Assembly: GCF_000758305.1 (NCBI RefSeq)
Contig: NZ_CP009458.1
Coordinates: 2,294,001 to 2,358,000 of the forward strand
Direction: 5' to 3'
From: Cedecea neteri
GTDB taxonomy: Bacteria > Pseudomonadota > Gammaproteobacteria > Enterobacterales > Enterobacteriaceae
DNA: 64,000 bases
Shown: one piece after another, positions 29,943 to 39,525 of the stretch
How the letters are laid out: the number at the start of each line of letters is the position of its first letter
How positions within the stretch are numbered: position 1 is the first letter of the stretch
The notes under the pieces: model-generated
Told to the model about the DNA's origin: nothing
What the model saw: only the letters and a program-made list of their open reading frames with translations
The model's database searches: none
Made by a program: the position numbers and the translations under genes

Positions 29943-30452
29943 AATTCTTCCGCATAACCATGGTGTCTGGCGATGTTAGTGATGAGTTTCATTATTGATT
30001 CATCTCTCGCCAAAGAAAAATTTTACCTGATATTTAAGTTTCGATTATGAGATGACGCTCTTTATTAGTCGACACGGATGAAAATCCAAAACATCTCATC
30101 ACTTTTTTTTCAGGAAGGTGATTAAACTCTTTTCTGTTTGCTGCTGCAATAGCAGCGAGCTTATTAATCTATTATTTAACAGAGATTAATAGTGATTAAT
30201 AACTTTTATAACTCTTTGTATTTAAAAGATTAATGTTTTAATACCCATTAAAAATGAGACAAATTAGCCATCTTGAGTATACTGGCGCTCAATTGATAGC
30301 CGTGGTGTTGTAATGCTGGCGGTTAAATAATCTGGCGACTGACGCTGAATTTACTGGTCTTAATTTTTTCTTTATCTTTATGATGAAAGAACAAATCAAG
30401 TCGGTTTTGCTGTCCTCGTCAGTTAGAATTTACTCTAAGTGGGTGATGCATC
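29943..30452. other. AT-rich divergent regulatory region between fliM and lafK
   Basis: 510 bases with no open frame of note, strongly AT-rich. It must carry the promoters of the fliM operon (minus) and lafK (plus). I looked for TGGCAC-N5-TTGCW sites on both strands and found none with the GG and GC in the right spacing, so lafK is more likely to use sigma-70. A short inverted repeat (TTGCTGCTGCAATAGCAGCGAG) lies near 30140-30161. Confidence 0.55.
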
Positions 30453-31496
30453 ATGAATATGTTTATGGACCATGACACAGGAAACCTTAACGGCTTCGTG
30501 GCCAGTGCGCCTGCCAGTGTAAGTGTATTTTCACTTGCTCGTCGGGTTGCTAAGTTTAATGTTTCCGTGCTGGTGACAGGTGAAACTGGGACAGGGAAGG
30601 AATGCGTAGCAAAATATATTCATGAGCACGCTGCAGGCAATGATGCCCCCTATGTAGGGGTTAACTGCGCAGCAATTCCTGAAAGTATGTTAGAAGCTAT
30701 TTTATTTGGCTATGAGAAAGGTGCTTTTACCGGGGCGGTTGCCAGCGTGGCCGGTAAATTTGAGCAGGCTAATGGCGGAACATTATTGCTGGATGAAATT
30801 GGTGACATGCCGCTGGCGCTTCAGGCAAAGCTATTAAGGGTATTGCAGGAACAGGAAGTTGAGCGTTTAGGCAGTCATAAAAAAATTCCCCTTGATATTC
30901 GACTGATTGCTTCCACAAATAAAGATCTACAGCTTGAAATTGCTGAAGGTCGTTTTCGCCAGGATCTTTTCTACCGCATTTCCGTGGTGCCTATTCATAT
31001 CACGCCGCTGCGTGAGCGTCAGCAGGACATTATTCCGCTGGCCCAGCGCTTCATTGCCAAATACCACACCTTTCACCAGGGCAAAATTCTGCTGTCTGAA
31101 GAGGCGCGCCAGGCGCTGCTGAGCTACGACTGGCCGGGGAACGTCCGCGAGCTGGAGAATGTTATCCAGCGCGGGCTGATCCTCTGCAACGGCAGCGAGA
31201 TTACCGCCAATGACTTCGGCCTGACGCCTGTCATGCAGCCGTCAGGCACCGCCATTGGCATCATGCCTGCGTGGCATGAAACCCACCACCGTGGTGAAAA
31301 CGGTGCGCCAGCCGCAATTCGTAACGTCAAGCTGCACGGCCGCATGGCTGAGTACCAGTACATCATCGATCTGCTGAAGCGCCATCAGGGCAACAAATCG
31401 AAAACGGCGCAGTTTTTAGGTATTACCCCCCGGGCGCTGCGTTATCGACTGGCTTCGATGCGCGAAGAGGGCATTGATATCGGGTGTTACTCCTGA
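30453..31496 (+). CDS. lafK: LafK, sigma-54-dependent activator of the lateral flagellar genes
   Basis: 347 residues. An AAA+ domain starts almost at once: Walker A GETGTGKE near residue 43, the sigma-54 contact loop GAFTGA, Walker B TLLLDEIGDMP and the arginine-finger region FRQDLFYRISVVP. A Fis-type helix-turn-helix ends the protein (NKSKTAQFLGITPRALRYRL). Only about 25 residues precede the AAA+ core, so the receiver-like N-terminal domain of FlrA/FleQ-type activators is absent. It should drive the -24/-12 promoters found before flgB and fliD. The fliE gene follows 19 bases downstream. Confidence 0.92.
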   Translation: MNMFMDHDTGNLNGFVASAPASVSVFSLARRVAKFNVSVLVTGETGTGKECVAKYIHEHAAGNDAPYVGVNCAAIPESMLEAILFGYEKGAFTGAVASVAGKFEQANGGTLLLDEIGDMPLALQAKLLRVLQEQEVERLGSHKKIPLDIRLIASTNKDLQLEIAEGRFRQDLFYRISVVPIHITPLRERQQDIIPLAQRFIAKYHTFHQGKILLSEEARQALLSYDWPGNVRELENVIQRGLILCNGSEITANDFGLTPVMQPSGTAIGIMPAWHETHHRGENGAPAAIRNVKLHGRMAEYQYIIDLLKRHQGNKSKTAQFLGITPRALRYRLASMREEGIDIGCYS

Positions 31497-31515
31497 AAAG
31501 GAGAAGGAAACCACT

Positions 31516-31878
31516 ATGGATAAGATTTCAGGCTTAGGTATACCGGTAGGGCAGCAGGAAATGCTGATGCGGCTACAGCAGACGGCGGCTAGTGCCGGTA
31601 CAGGCGCTATCGCCGCCCCCGAGATCCTCGCGCCGTCGGTGACTGGCGCTCCTCCCTCCGTTTCGTTTGGCAATGTCCTTAACCAGGCTATCAACAACGT
31701 TGACCAAATGCAGCACGCTGCCAGCGCTCGCCAGGCCGCTATCGATACTGGATTAAGTGACGATTTAACGGGCGCAATGATCGAAAGCCAGAAGGCCAGC
31801 GTGGCGTTTACAGCGATGGTGCAGGTGCGCAACAAGCTCACCACCGCGCTGGATGAAGTGATGAACATTGCGCTCTAA
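31516..31878 (+). CDS. fliE: Lateral flagellar hook-basal body protein FliE
   Basis: 120 residues from the ATG at 31516, preceded by AAAGGAGAAGG; a longer in-frame start would overlap lafK. The C-terminal half has the FliE pattern SFGNVLNQAINNVDQMQHAA and VAFTAMVQVRNKLTTALDEVMNI. FliE is the adaptor between the MS ring and the rod. It is the first structural gene of the fliEFGHIJ operon. Confidence 0.93.
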   Translation: MDKISGLGIPVGQQEMLMRLQQTAASAGTGAIAAPEILAPSVTGAPPSVSFGNVLNQAINNVDQMQHAASARQAAIDTGLSDDLTGAMIESQKASVAFTAMVQVRNKLTTALDEVMNIAL

Positions 31879-31888
31879 GGGCCTTACC

Positions 31889-33565
31889 GTGTTAAACAAA
31901 ATCAAAACTCAGCTTGCGGCCATGCCGTTGCCGCAGGGAAAGCATAAAAAATGGCTAATAGGTGCCGCGGGCGTGTTGCTCACCGGCGCGATTGTGGCCT
32001 CATTGTGGCGCAGCGGCGGCGGCTATGTCGCGCTGTATGGCGCGCAGGAAAATCTGCCCACCGGCCAGGTGGTTGAAGTTCTGGGCGCAGAAAACATCGC
32101 CTACCGGATTAACCCTGACAACGGGCAGATCCTGGTGACCGAAAATAAACTGTCCAGGGCGCGAATGGCGCTGGCGGCAAAGGGCATCAGTGCGGCGCTG
32201 CCGGAAGGCTACGAGCTGATGGACAAAGAAGAGATGCTTGGCAGCAGCCAGTTTGTACAGAACGTTCGCTACAAACGCAGCCTCGAAGGGGAGCTATCAA
32301 AAAGCATTATGGGGCTGGAACCGGTTGAGCTGGCGCGCGTTCACCTTGGGCTAAGCGAAGCCAGTTCCTTTGTGATGAGCAATAAGCCCGAAAGCAGCGC
32401 GTCGGTTATCGTCCAGCTTCGTCATGGCAAAGTTCTCGATGAGCAGCAGGTGGCGGCTATCGTTCAACTGGTTTCCGGCAGCGTGCCGGGGATGAAAGCC
32501 GCTAGCGTGCGCGTTGTGGATCAGGCCGGCAATTTGCTTTCTGAAGGGCTGCAAAACGGCGGCAGCCTGGCCGGGATTCGCCAGGCCAATGACGTGGTAC
32601 AGCGCATGAAAGCGGACACGGAAAAGAACATTGCCGGGCTACTGACCTCGCTGGTGGGCAGCAATAACTTCCGCATCAGCGTAGCGCCTCAGGTTGACAT
32701 GAGCAGCGTGGAAGAGACCCAGGAGCGCCTGGGGAAAGACGCCCGCGTCAGCGATGAAAATATCAGCCAGGAAAACGTCACCAATGAGCTGGCAATTGGC
32801 GTACCGGGCTCGCTCAGCAACCGTCCTGCAAACCAGCCCCCTGCGGCAGCGAATGCACCGGCTAACGCAAATGCCAACCCGGCTCAGGCGGCTAATCCAC
32901 AATCCCTCAGTAGCCGTAATTCCGAGCAGCGTAAATACGCCTACGACCGAGATATCCGCCATATCCGCCATCCGGGCTACCAGCTTGAAAAGCTGCGGGT
33001 GGCTATAGCCCTGAACCAAACCGCGCCTGCGCTGGCGAAGATCACGCCGGAAAAACTGGCTGGCCTGACGCGGCTCGTCGAGGACGCCGCGGGCATAGAC
33101 AAAGCGCGTGGCGATTCGCTGACGCTGGACGTGATGGCCTTTACTGAACCCGACGCAACGGTCTTCCCGGTGTTGAAATGGTGGCAGGATCCGCACATGC
33201 AGTATTGGGGGCAAACTGGCGGCATAGGCCTGCTGGCGCTGCTAACCCTGCTGTTTGGCGTGCGCCCGGTTGTGCAGCGTTTCAGCCGCCGCGAAGTGGT
33301 CGTGGCTGAAGCTGCAAATGAGCCCGCGCTGGAAAGCGGCACATTGCTTGAAAATGAATTAATGACCAGCGATGACGCTCTGGCGACAGCCCTGCCTAAA
33401 TCGTCATTCCAGAACGATGACAACCTGCCGCCGCAGAGTTCTGGCCTTGAAACGAAAGTCGAATATTTACAGATGCTCGCCCAAAGCGAAACCGAACGCG
33501 TGGCGGAGGTACTGAAACAGTGGATCAACAGCAATGAGCGAACCAACAGTAAGCAAGAGCAATAA
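31889..33565 (+). CDS. fliF: Lateral flagellar MS-ring protein FliF
   Basis: 558 residues from the GTG at 31889, seven bases after AAGGG; the only longer frame begins with TTG inside fliE. Two membrane helices (about 22-42 and 435-455) flank a large periplasmic region with the ring-building motifs (YVALYGAQENLPTGQVVEVL and RVHLGLSEASSFVM). A low-complexity Ala/Asn/Pro segment (residues about 312-345, ANAPANANANPAQAANPQ) interrupts the collar region. The C-terminal cytoplasmic end, which binds FliG, overlaps the fliG start by 32 bases. Confidence 0.95.
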   Translation: MLNKIKTQLAAMPLPQGKHKKWLIGAAGVLLTGAIVASLWRSGGGYVALYGAQENLPTGQVVEVLGAENIAYRINPDNGQILVTENKLSRARMALAAKGISAALPEGYELMDKEEMLGSSQFVQNVRYKRSLEGELSKSIMGLEPVELARVHLGLSEASSFVMSNKPESSASVIVQLRHGKVLDEQQVAAIVQLVSGSVPGMKAASVRVVDQAGNLLSEGLQNGGSLAGIRQANDVVQRMKADTEKNIAGLLTSLVGSNNFRISVAPQVDMSSVEETQERLGKDARVSDENISQENVTNELAIGVPGSLSNRPANQPPAAANAPANANANPAQAANPQSLSSRNSEQRKYAYDRDIRHIRHPGYQLEKLRVAIALNQTAPALAKITPEKLAGLTRLVEDAAGIDKARGDSLTLDVMAFTEPDATVFPVLKWWQDPHMQYWGQTGGIGLLALLTLLFGVRPVVQRFSRREVVVAEAANEPALESGTLLENELMTSDDALATALPKSSFQNDDNLPPQSSGLETKVEYLQMLAQSETERVAEVLKQWINSNERTNSKQEQ

Positions 33566-34568
33566 AAGTAGCGCAGGGAATGGGCGCTCCCGCATCGAGC
33601 AGGCGGCGATTCTTCTGCTGAGCGTAGGCGAAGATGCCGCCGCTCAGGTGATGCAGAAGCTGAGTCGGGAAGAAGTGATTTTGCTCAGTGAAACCATGGC
33701 GCGTCTGCATGGCGTGAAGGTCACGCAGGCTCGCCAGGCAATGAACAACTTCTTTCAGGATTACCGGGAGCAGAGCGGGATTAACGGTGCCTCGCGCACC
33801 TACCTGCGCAGCATCCTGGAAAAAGCCCTCGGCGGCGAAATCGCACGTAGCGTGATCAATGGCATCTATGGGGATGAGATTCGCTACCGCATGGCCCGCC
33901 TGCAGTGGGTGGACGTGCCGCAGCTGGCGGCGCTGATTGAACAAGAACACCTGCAGCTGCAGGCCGTATTTCTTGCTTTCCTGCCGCCGGACGTCGCGGC
34001 CAGCGTGCTCAGCGTGCTGCCCCAGGAACGCCAGGACGAAATCGTGTATCGCATTGCCAAGCTGGATGACGTTAACCGAGACGTCATCGACGAGCTGGAC
34101 AGGCTGATCGATCGTGGTGTGGCGGTGCTTTCTGAGCACGGCTCCAAAGTGACCGGCATTAAACACGCGGCCAATATCGTCAACCGTATCCCGGAGAACC
34201 AGCAACTTCTGCTGGAGCAGCTGCGCGAGCGTGACGAAGACGTGGTGGACGAGCTGAAAGACGAAATGTACGAGTTCTTCATTCTGAGCCGCCAGAACCA
34301 AAATACGCTGCAGCGCCTGATGGAAGAGATCCCGATGGAAGAGTGGGCGGTGGCGCTGAAGGGCACCGAGCCGGTGCTGCGTCAGGCTATCTGCAACGTG
34401 ATGCCAAAGCGTCAGGTGCAACTGCTGCAAAGCACCACATCGCGCCTTGGCCCGGTGCCGGTCAGCCGAATTGAGCAGGTACGCAAAGAGATCATGGGTA
34501 CCGTACGCCAACTGGCTGAAGACGGCGAAATCCAGGTGCAACTGTTTGCGGAGCAGACGTTGGAATGA
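33534..34568 (+). CDS. fliG: Lateral flagellar motor switch protein FliG
   Basis: 344 residues. The N-terminal FliF-binding domain (RIEQAAILLLSVGEDAAAQVMQ), the middle FliM-binding domain (PPDVAASVLSVLPQERQDEIV) and the C-terminal torque domain (EEWAVALKGTEPVLRQAICNVMPKR) are complete and carry the charged residues that interact with the stator. It transmits torque from the LafT/LafU stator to the rotor. Overlaps fliF by 32 bases and fliH by four. Confidence 0.96.
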   Translation: MSEPTVSKSNKSSAGNGRSRIEQAAILLLSVGEDAAAQVMQKLSREEVILLSETMARLHGVKVTQARQAMNNFFQDYREQSGINGASRTYLRSILEKALGGEIARSVINGIYGDEIRYRMARLQWVDVPQLAALIEQEHLQLQAVFLAFLPPDVAASVLSVLPQERQDEIVYRIAKLDDVNRDVIDELDRLIDRGVAVLSEHGSKVTGIKHAANIVNRIPENQQLLLEQLRERDEDVVDELKDEMYEFFILSRQNQNTLQRLMEEIPMEEWAVALKGTEPVLRQAICNVMPKRQVQLLQSTTSRLGPVPVSRIEQVRKEIMGTVRQLAEDGEIQVQLFAEQTLE

Positions 34569-35317
34569 CCATGTTTAAAAATGCGAAAGCCGCCACCCTG
34601 AGTAGCCTGACTGCCCGTCGTCAGGGCGTGATTAAGCCCAGACTGCATAAATTCCCGCCGCTGCGCAAAAGCTGGCAGCAGGCAAGCCTGGAACAGTCGG
34701 GTCAGGCATTAGACCCGGAAGCGTACCAGCAGCAACTGGTTGAGGGGTTTCAGGATGGCCTGAACCGCGGCTTTGCTCAGGGCATGGAAGAGGGGAAGGA
34801 AGAGGGGTATCAGGAAGGGGCTCGCCTCGGTTTCGACGAAGGGATGCGTAAAGGGCTGGAAGAGGGGAAGCTGCACGCTCGCCAGCTGTTTTTGGCTGCG
34901 GCCGAGCCGCTGGATGGCGTCGCCAATGAGCTGCGCCAGTACCTCAACGCCTATGAACAACGCCGCCGCGAAGAACTTCTGCAACTGGTGGAAAAAGTCA
35001 CCCGCCAGGTGATTCGCTGCGAGCTGGCGCTGCATCCTACCCAGATGCTGACGTTGGTGGAGGAGGCGCTGAACGGCCTGCCGCAGATCCCCGAGCAAAT
35101 TCGCGTCTTGCTTAACGCAGATGAATATCAGCGCATCAGTGAAGCTGAGCCGGAGAAAGCCCGCCACTGGGGCCTGGGCGCCGACCCGGATCTCGAGGCC
35201 GGTGAGTGCCGGGTCGTGACGGAGACCAGCGAAATGGATATCGGCTGCCAGCATCGCCTTGAACAGTGCATGGATGTGCTTAAAGAAAATCTGCTGCCGG
35301 AAACGCGCGGTGAGTGA
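34565..35317 (+). CDS. fliH: Lateral flagellar export ATPase regulator FliH
   Basis: 250 residues. A GxxxG-type repeat region typical of FliH is clear at residues about 60-100 (GFQDGLNRGFAQGMEEGKEE and related units), followed by a V-ATPase E-like C-terminal domain (LLQLVEKVTRQVIRCELALHP). FliH holds the FliI ATPase at the C ring. Its start overlaps the fliG stop (ATGA) and its end overlaps the fliI GTG start by eight bases. Confidence 0.93.
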   Translation: MTMFKNAKAATLSSLTARRQGVIKPRLHKFPPLRKSWQQASLEQSGQALDPEAYQQQLVEGFQDGLNRGFAQGMEEGKEEGYQEGARLGFDEGMRKGLEEGKLHARQLFLAAAEPLDGVANELRQYLNAYEQRRREELLQLVEKVTRQVIRCELALHPTQMLTLVEEALNGLPQIPEQIRVLLNADEYQRISEAEPEKARHWGLGADPDLEAGECRVVTETSEMDIGCQHRLEQCMDVLKENLLPETRGE

Positions 35318-36629
35318 TCTGGACTTAGCGCAGGCGCTGCGCTCCATTGAAAACATCAATCTTGCTCGCGTGGCGGGCAGGCTGGTGCGCGTGAACGGCA
35401 TCCTGCTCGAGTGCGTGGGCTGCCGCCTGGCGGTTGGGCAGATGTGCCGCGTGGAAAGCGCCGACAGCGAACTTATTGATGCCCAGGTCGTGGGATTTGA
35501 CCGCGATCTGACCTGGCTGATGCCGTTTAAACATCCGACCGGCTTAATCGCCGGCGCGCGCGTTTTCCCGGCGGATAAGCAGGAAGGCGTGATGATCGGC
35601 GACCGCTGGCTTGGCCGCGTGGTCAACGGGCTGGGCGAGCCGCTGGACGACAAAGGCAAATTGACTGGCGACACGCCGCTCCCGCTGCATTTACCTCAGG
35701 TTCACCCGTTGACGCGCCAGGGCGTGGAGCAGCCACTCGATGTCGGTGTGCGTACCATCAACGGCCTGCTGACCATTGGTAAAGGCCAGCGAGTCGGGTT
35801 GATGGCTGGCAGCGGCGTGGGGAAAAGCGTGCTGCTGGGGATGATCACCCGCTATACCCAGGCGGAAGTTGTGGTGGTCGGGCTTATCGGCGAGCGCGGG
35901 CGCGAAGTAAAAGAGTTTATTGAAAACTCGCTGCAGGCCGAAGGGCTGGCGAAATCGGTGATCGTTGCCGCGCCGGCTGATGAGTCACCGCTGATGCGCA
36001 TTAAAGCGACCGAACTTTGCCACACCATCGCCAGCTACTACCGCGACAAAGGCAAAGATGTCCTGCTGCTGGTGGACTCCCTGACGCGTTACGCGATGGC
36101 ACAGCGTGAGATTGCGCTCTCCCTCGGCGAACCCCCTGCCACCAAAGGCTACCCGCCTTCAGCCTTCGGTATGATCCCGCGCCTTGTGGAAAGCGCGGGC
36201 AACAGCACCGGCAGCGGAACCATGACCGCGATTTATACCGTCCTGGCGGAAGGCGACGATCAGCAGGACCCGATCGTTGACTGTGCCAGGGCGGTGCTTG
36301 ATGGCCACATTGTTCTTTCCCGGCACCTTGCCGAAGCCGGGCATTATCCGGCCATCGACGTGGGGCAGTCTATCAGTCGCTGTATGAGCCAGGTGACGGA
36401 GCGTTCGCACCAGCTGGCGGCCAGGACGCTGAAACAGCTGTATGCCGAATACCAAAGCATCAAGCCGCTGTTGCCGCTGGGCGGCTACGTTGCCGGGGCC
36501 GATCCGCAGGCTGACAGGGCAGTAAAACTGGCGCCAGCGATTACGCAATTTCTTCAGCAGGAGGTGCATGAACCCGCGCCGCTTGCCAATACCATCAGTG
36601 ACTTATGCCTGCTGTCGCAGGCGGGATAA
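35310..36629 (+). CDS. fliI: Lateral flagellar export ATPase FliI
   Basis: 439 residues from the GTG at 35310, which overlaps the fliH stop; this gives the usual FliI N-terminus (SDLDLAQALRSIENI). Walker A is AGSGVGKS near residue 168, Walker B is VLLLVDSLTRYA, and the catalytic region has GLIGERGREVKEF and the DELSEED-equivalent area. The C-terminal domain binds substrates and chaperones. It is an F1-beta-like ATPase energising type III export. Confidence 0.96.
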   Translation: MSDLDLAQALRSIENINLARVAGRLVRVNGILLECVGCRLAVGQMCRVESADSELIDAQVVGFDRDLTWLMPFKHPTGLIAGARVFPADKQEGVMIGDRWLGRVVNGLGEPLDDKGKLTGDTPLPLHLPQVHPLTRQGVEQPLDVGVRTINGLLTIGKGQRVGLMAGSGVGKSVLLGMITRYTQAEVVVVGLIGERGREVKEFIENSLQAEGLAKSVIVAAPADESPLMRIKATELCHTIASYYRDKGKDVLLLVDSLTRYAMAQREIALSLGEPPATKGYPPSAFGMIPRLVESAGNSTGSGTMTAIYTVLAEGDDQQDPIVDCARAVLDGHIVLSRHLAEAGHYPAIDVGQSISRCMSQVTERSHQLAARTLKQLYAEYQSIKPLLPLGGYVAGADPQADRAVKLAPAITQFLQQEVHEPAPLANTISDLCLLSQAG

Positions 36630-36635
36630 CGGACC

Positions 36636-37073
36636 ATGAGCAAACTGATTGCCACGCTCGAGCAGCTGCATATGCTGCGCAACCGGGCGGTTAAAGAGAC
36701 CGGTGCGCGACTGAATGCGCAGCAGCAGCTGTGCCAGCGCTATGAAAAAAACATCACTACGCTGACATCGCTCGCCGCCGGTATAAGTCCGGAGAGCGGT
36801 AACTCGGCGCTGCAGATGGTCAATCACTCCGGCTATAAGCGCACCCTTCAGCGGGTGATTGACTGGCAGAAGCAGGAGCACGCGCTGGCCGAGCTGGAGG
36901 CCCGTCAATTGCAGGGGGCTTTGCTGCAGGAGGCGAAGCGTGAAAAAGGCCTTGAGGTGGTACTCGACGCGAAGCGCAGCGAACGCCACGCAGAACAAGA
37001 GCGGCGCGAACGTAAGGCGACGGATGCCATTTCCGCTCAGTGCTGGCTTCGCCAGCGGCTTGCTCATCGTTAA
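36636..37073 (+). CDS. fliJ: Lateral flagellar export chaperone FliJ
   Basis: 145 residues, almost entirely alpha-helical coiled coil (LEQLHMLRNRAVKETGARL, YKRTLQRVIDWQKQEHALAE), the build of FliJ, the gamma-subunit-like stalk of the export ATPase. It follows fliI by six bases. It is the last conserved gene before the cargo segment of modification genes. Confidence 0.88.
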   Translation: MSKLIATLEQLHMLRNRAVKETGARLNAQQQLCQRYEKNITTLTSLAAGISPESGNSALQMVNHSGYKRTLQRVIDWQKQEHALAELEARQLQGALLQEAKREKGLEVVLDAKRSERHAEQERRERKATDAISAQCWLRQRLAHR

Positions 37074-37083
37074 GAGTTCACCC

Positions 37084-38496
37084 ATGAAACCTACCGCAAA
37101 CCGCAGCACCCTGCTGGATAACCTGTTAAAACGCCAGCGTGCGTCTGCCCCGACCAAAACGCCGTTCGTCAGCGTCGTTTGCCCAACCTGGAACCGGCGC
37201 GAGTTTCTCCCGTACCTGCTCTACATCTACCAGTATCAGGACTACCCAGCGGACAAGCGGGAGCTGATCATCCTTGATGACTCAGAGCAGAGTAATCAGG
37301 ATCTGATCGACATGATGATCGACCCGGCACAGCACAACGTCCGCTACATGCACAGTCCTGAGCGCCTGCCGCTGGGTAAAAAACGGAATATGCTCAACGA
37401 ACTGGCAACCGGGGAATACATCATCAGCTTTGACGATGACGATTATTATCCGCCAGAAAAAATCTCGCACCAGGTGGCGGAGATGCAGGGCCGTAATGCG
37501 CTGTTTTCCGGCAGCGACCAGATTTACGTCTGGTACAGCCACCTCAACAAAATGTACCTCACCCATTCGTTTGGCCCACGGCATGCGCTCAATGGCACCT
37601 TTGGACTGCATCGCAACCTGCTGAAGAAGAATCGCTATAAGGACGAAGAGACGCTGGCGGAAGAACAGGCATTTCTCAATAACTTCACTACGCCGGTGCT
37701 GCAAATCGCACCTGAGAAATCCATTGTCTGTATCTCTCACAGCAGCAACACCTACGACAAAGACTTCATTATGGGCAGCAGCACGCCGGTGGATCTGCGC
37801 CTGGAGGATGTGGTGAAGGATGAAAACCTGCTGGCGCATTACCGACGCCTGAGTCGAGCGCCGCTTAATCAGCAGGTGCAATGGTCGGTATTCGACAAAG
37901 TTGCGGTCATCTACCCTGCGCAGCGGGAAGCAGAGCTGGAAGCGCAATGCCAGGGGCTTATTGACTTCGGTTTTTCAGCCAGCCAGCTGCTGCCGGTGGC
38001 GCTTCACCAGGGCGAGGATCCGGCACTTGCTGAACTGAAAACCCACTGTGCGCTGCTGGAGCAGGCTCAACGTGAGGGCTGGCGTAACGTCGTGCTGCTG
38101 GATGCGGCGGTGCATTTTGTCAAAAAAGAGAACTCGGTACGGCAGGTGAACGCCCTGCTGACCAAACTGGAACATATCGACTGGCAGGCGCTGATGCTTG
38201 GCGGTAAATACGCGGAACTTAGGTTGTTGAAATCGCTGCCCGGCGTGGCGCGCGTGCAGGCTTCTGAAAATGGTTGCGCCTATGCCGTTAATGCCTGTTT
38301 TTACCCCACTTTGATTACGGCCTACCGCGAAGCCATCACCGCAGCAAAAAACCGCGATGAGGCCTGGCTGCCGCTATTTGCACAAAGTTGCTGGCTTGGT
38401 TTCTACCCGAGCTTTGCCTTTATCCAGCAAACGGTGGACGGCGAGAGCGGTCAACGGGTCGACTGCACCCACTGGTTTTTCCGTAAACCCAGCTAA
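37084..38496 (+). CDS. Two-domain glycosyltransferase: GT2 N-terminal, GT25-like C-terminal
   Basis: 470 residues from the ATG at 37084, ten bases after the fliJ stop. The N-terminal domain (about 22-270) is a GT-A family-2 transferase: FVSVVCPTWNRREFLPYLL, ELIILDDSEQS, RNMLNELATGEYIISFDDDD, where the DDDD near residues 117-120 is the metal-nucleotide site. The C-terminal part (about 300-470) resembles the GT25 protein encoded at 39526-40185: both end with a DEAWLPLFAQSCWLGFYP-like block (GEAWLPLMQRDSWLGIYP there). The LEDD motif is replaced by VLLDAAVHF, so the second domain may be inactive. Its position inside the flagellar locus suggests flagellin glycosylation. Confidence 0.75.
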   Translation: MKPTANRSTLLDNLLKRQRASAPTKTPFVSVVCPTWNRREFLPYLLYIYQYQDYPADKRELIILDDSEQSNQDLIDMMIDPAQHNVRYMHSPERLPLGKKRNMLNELATGEYIISFDDDDYYPPEKISHQVAEMQGRNALFSGSDQIYVWYSHLNKMYLTHSFGPRHALNGTFGLHRNLLKKNRYKDEETLAEEQAFLNNFTTPVLQIAPEKSIVCISHSSNTYDKDFIMGSSTPVDLRLEDVVKDENLLAHYRRLSRAPLNQQVQWSVFDKVAVIYPAQREAELEAQCQGLIDFGFSASQLLPVALHQGEDPALAELKTHCALLEQAQREGWRNVVLLDAAVHFVKKENSVRQVNALLTKLEHIDWQALMLGGKYAELRLLKSLPGVARVQASENGCAYAVNACFYPTLITAYREAITAAKNRDEAWLPLFAQSCWLGFYPSFAFIQQTVDGESGQRVDCTHWFFRKPS

Positions 38497-38531
38497 ACAA
38501 AGAGGAGGCTGCGGCCTTCCCGGAGAGAGAA

Positions 38532-39488
38532 ATGGATATCATCGAACGTTATCAACCTGAATTTGTCACCCGTCATGCCGCGATGAGCGAATCTTGTTCA
38601 TGCCCTGCCTGTAGCAGAGCCACTGAGGGCTGGCCACAGGCCAGCGTTAAACTCACGACTCAAGTACGAGAAAGCCTGGATCCCGGCTGTGAAAGCGTGG
38701 CCCGCGAGCTATTGTTGAATCCTCAGGCATTTGTGCTGCAGATCTCTCAGGGTGAAGTACAGGAGGCCGTTGAGCTGACGCCATGGGACCAAATGCTCAA
38801 CCAGCAGTGCATTAATCTGGCGGTGCATCCGTCGCTTTCTCTGGAAGTGAGTCTGTACGCTATCGGCGTGCTGCTAAGCAAAGCGCAGCAGTATCTGAAT
38901 GATGATAACTGCGATCCAACGCTGTTGATGTCGATGGGCGAGCAGCTCGCTCAACTGGCCGAAAACGGCGTACTGGAAGAGCAATTAGCCCTGTTGCCGG
39001 CCATTGAAGAAAACGGCCTTGCCGCGCTTAAAGCGATGGGGGCCATGCGGCTAAACCTCAATCTGCCGATGGCGGAAAAAATGAGCGTGATGCTGAAGCT
39101 GAGCGAACTGGGCATTATGCCCGACGGCCGTCTTAGCGAACGTCTGCATGAGCTGCAAGCCCGCCTGCAAGAGAGCGTTTTATTTGCAGGGCACCCACAT
39201 ATCCTACGCAACGTGCTGATTTACCGTCTTTACCATGATGTATTCCCAGGCATTAGATGTGAAAACTACGGCGCGGCTTTTCTCTCGCTGGCGCAGGATT
39301 TTTTCCAGTTGAAAATGCTAAGCGTGATGGCGATGGGGGAGGCGAACAACCTCGCAGAAGATCGGCTGATTGTATTATTCAGCGCATGGTATAGCTGGCG
39401 TCAAGCTAACCCGACGATTGTTGACGAAGCGCACAGTGCGGATTACAGCCTGCTTTGTGGGCTGTCTTTGCTTCAGGCGCAACGTTGA
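38532..39488 (+). CDS. FliB-like protein, putative flagellin lysine N-methylase relative
   Basis: 318 residues. The start (IERYQPEFVTRHAAMSESCSCPACSR) has a YxPxF...C cluster (Cys22, 24, 27), and the C-terminal third (LRNVLIYRLYHDVFPGIRCE, then FLSLAQDFFQLKMLSVMA, then AEDRLIVLFSAWYS) follows the layout of the C-terminal part of FliB, the flagellin lysine N-methylase of Salmonella. FliB proteins are about 400 residues with more cysteines at the start, so this one is short and divergent. Placement in a flagellar cluster between two glycosyltransferases supports flagellin modification. It could instead be an unrelated helical protein. Confidence 0.5.
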   Translation: MDIIERYQPEFVTRHAAMSESCSCPACSRATEGWPQASVKLTTQVRESLDPGCESVARELLLNPQAFVLQISQGEVQEAVELTPWDQMLNQQCINLAVHPSLSLEVSLYAIGVLLSKAQQYLNDDNCDPTLLMSMGEQLAQLAENGVLEEQLALLPAIEENGLAALKAMGAMRLNLNLPMAEKMSVMLKLSELGIMPDGRLSERLHELQARLQESVLFAGHPHILRNVLIYRLYHDVFPGIRCENYGAAFLSLAQDFFQLKMLSVMAMGEANNLAEDRLIVLFSAWYSWRQANPTIVDEAHSADYSLLCGLSLLQAQR

Positions 39489-39525
39489 TTTACTCGTAAT
39501 ACTCTTTGAACAGAGGAACGCTGGT

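Noticed and set aside
30283..30298. Possible sigma-54 site TGGCGCTCAATTGAT before lafK
   Set aside because: The distance between GG and the -12 element is one base short and the GC is missing.
33525..34541. 338-codon antisense frame across fliG
   Set aside because: Histidine-rich, exact shadow of the highly conserved fliG gene; an effect of codon composition.
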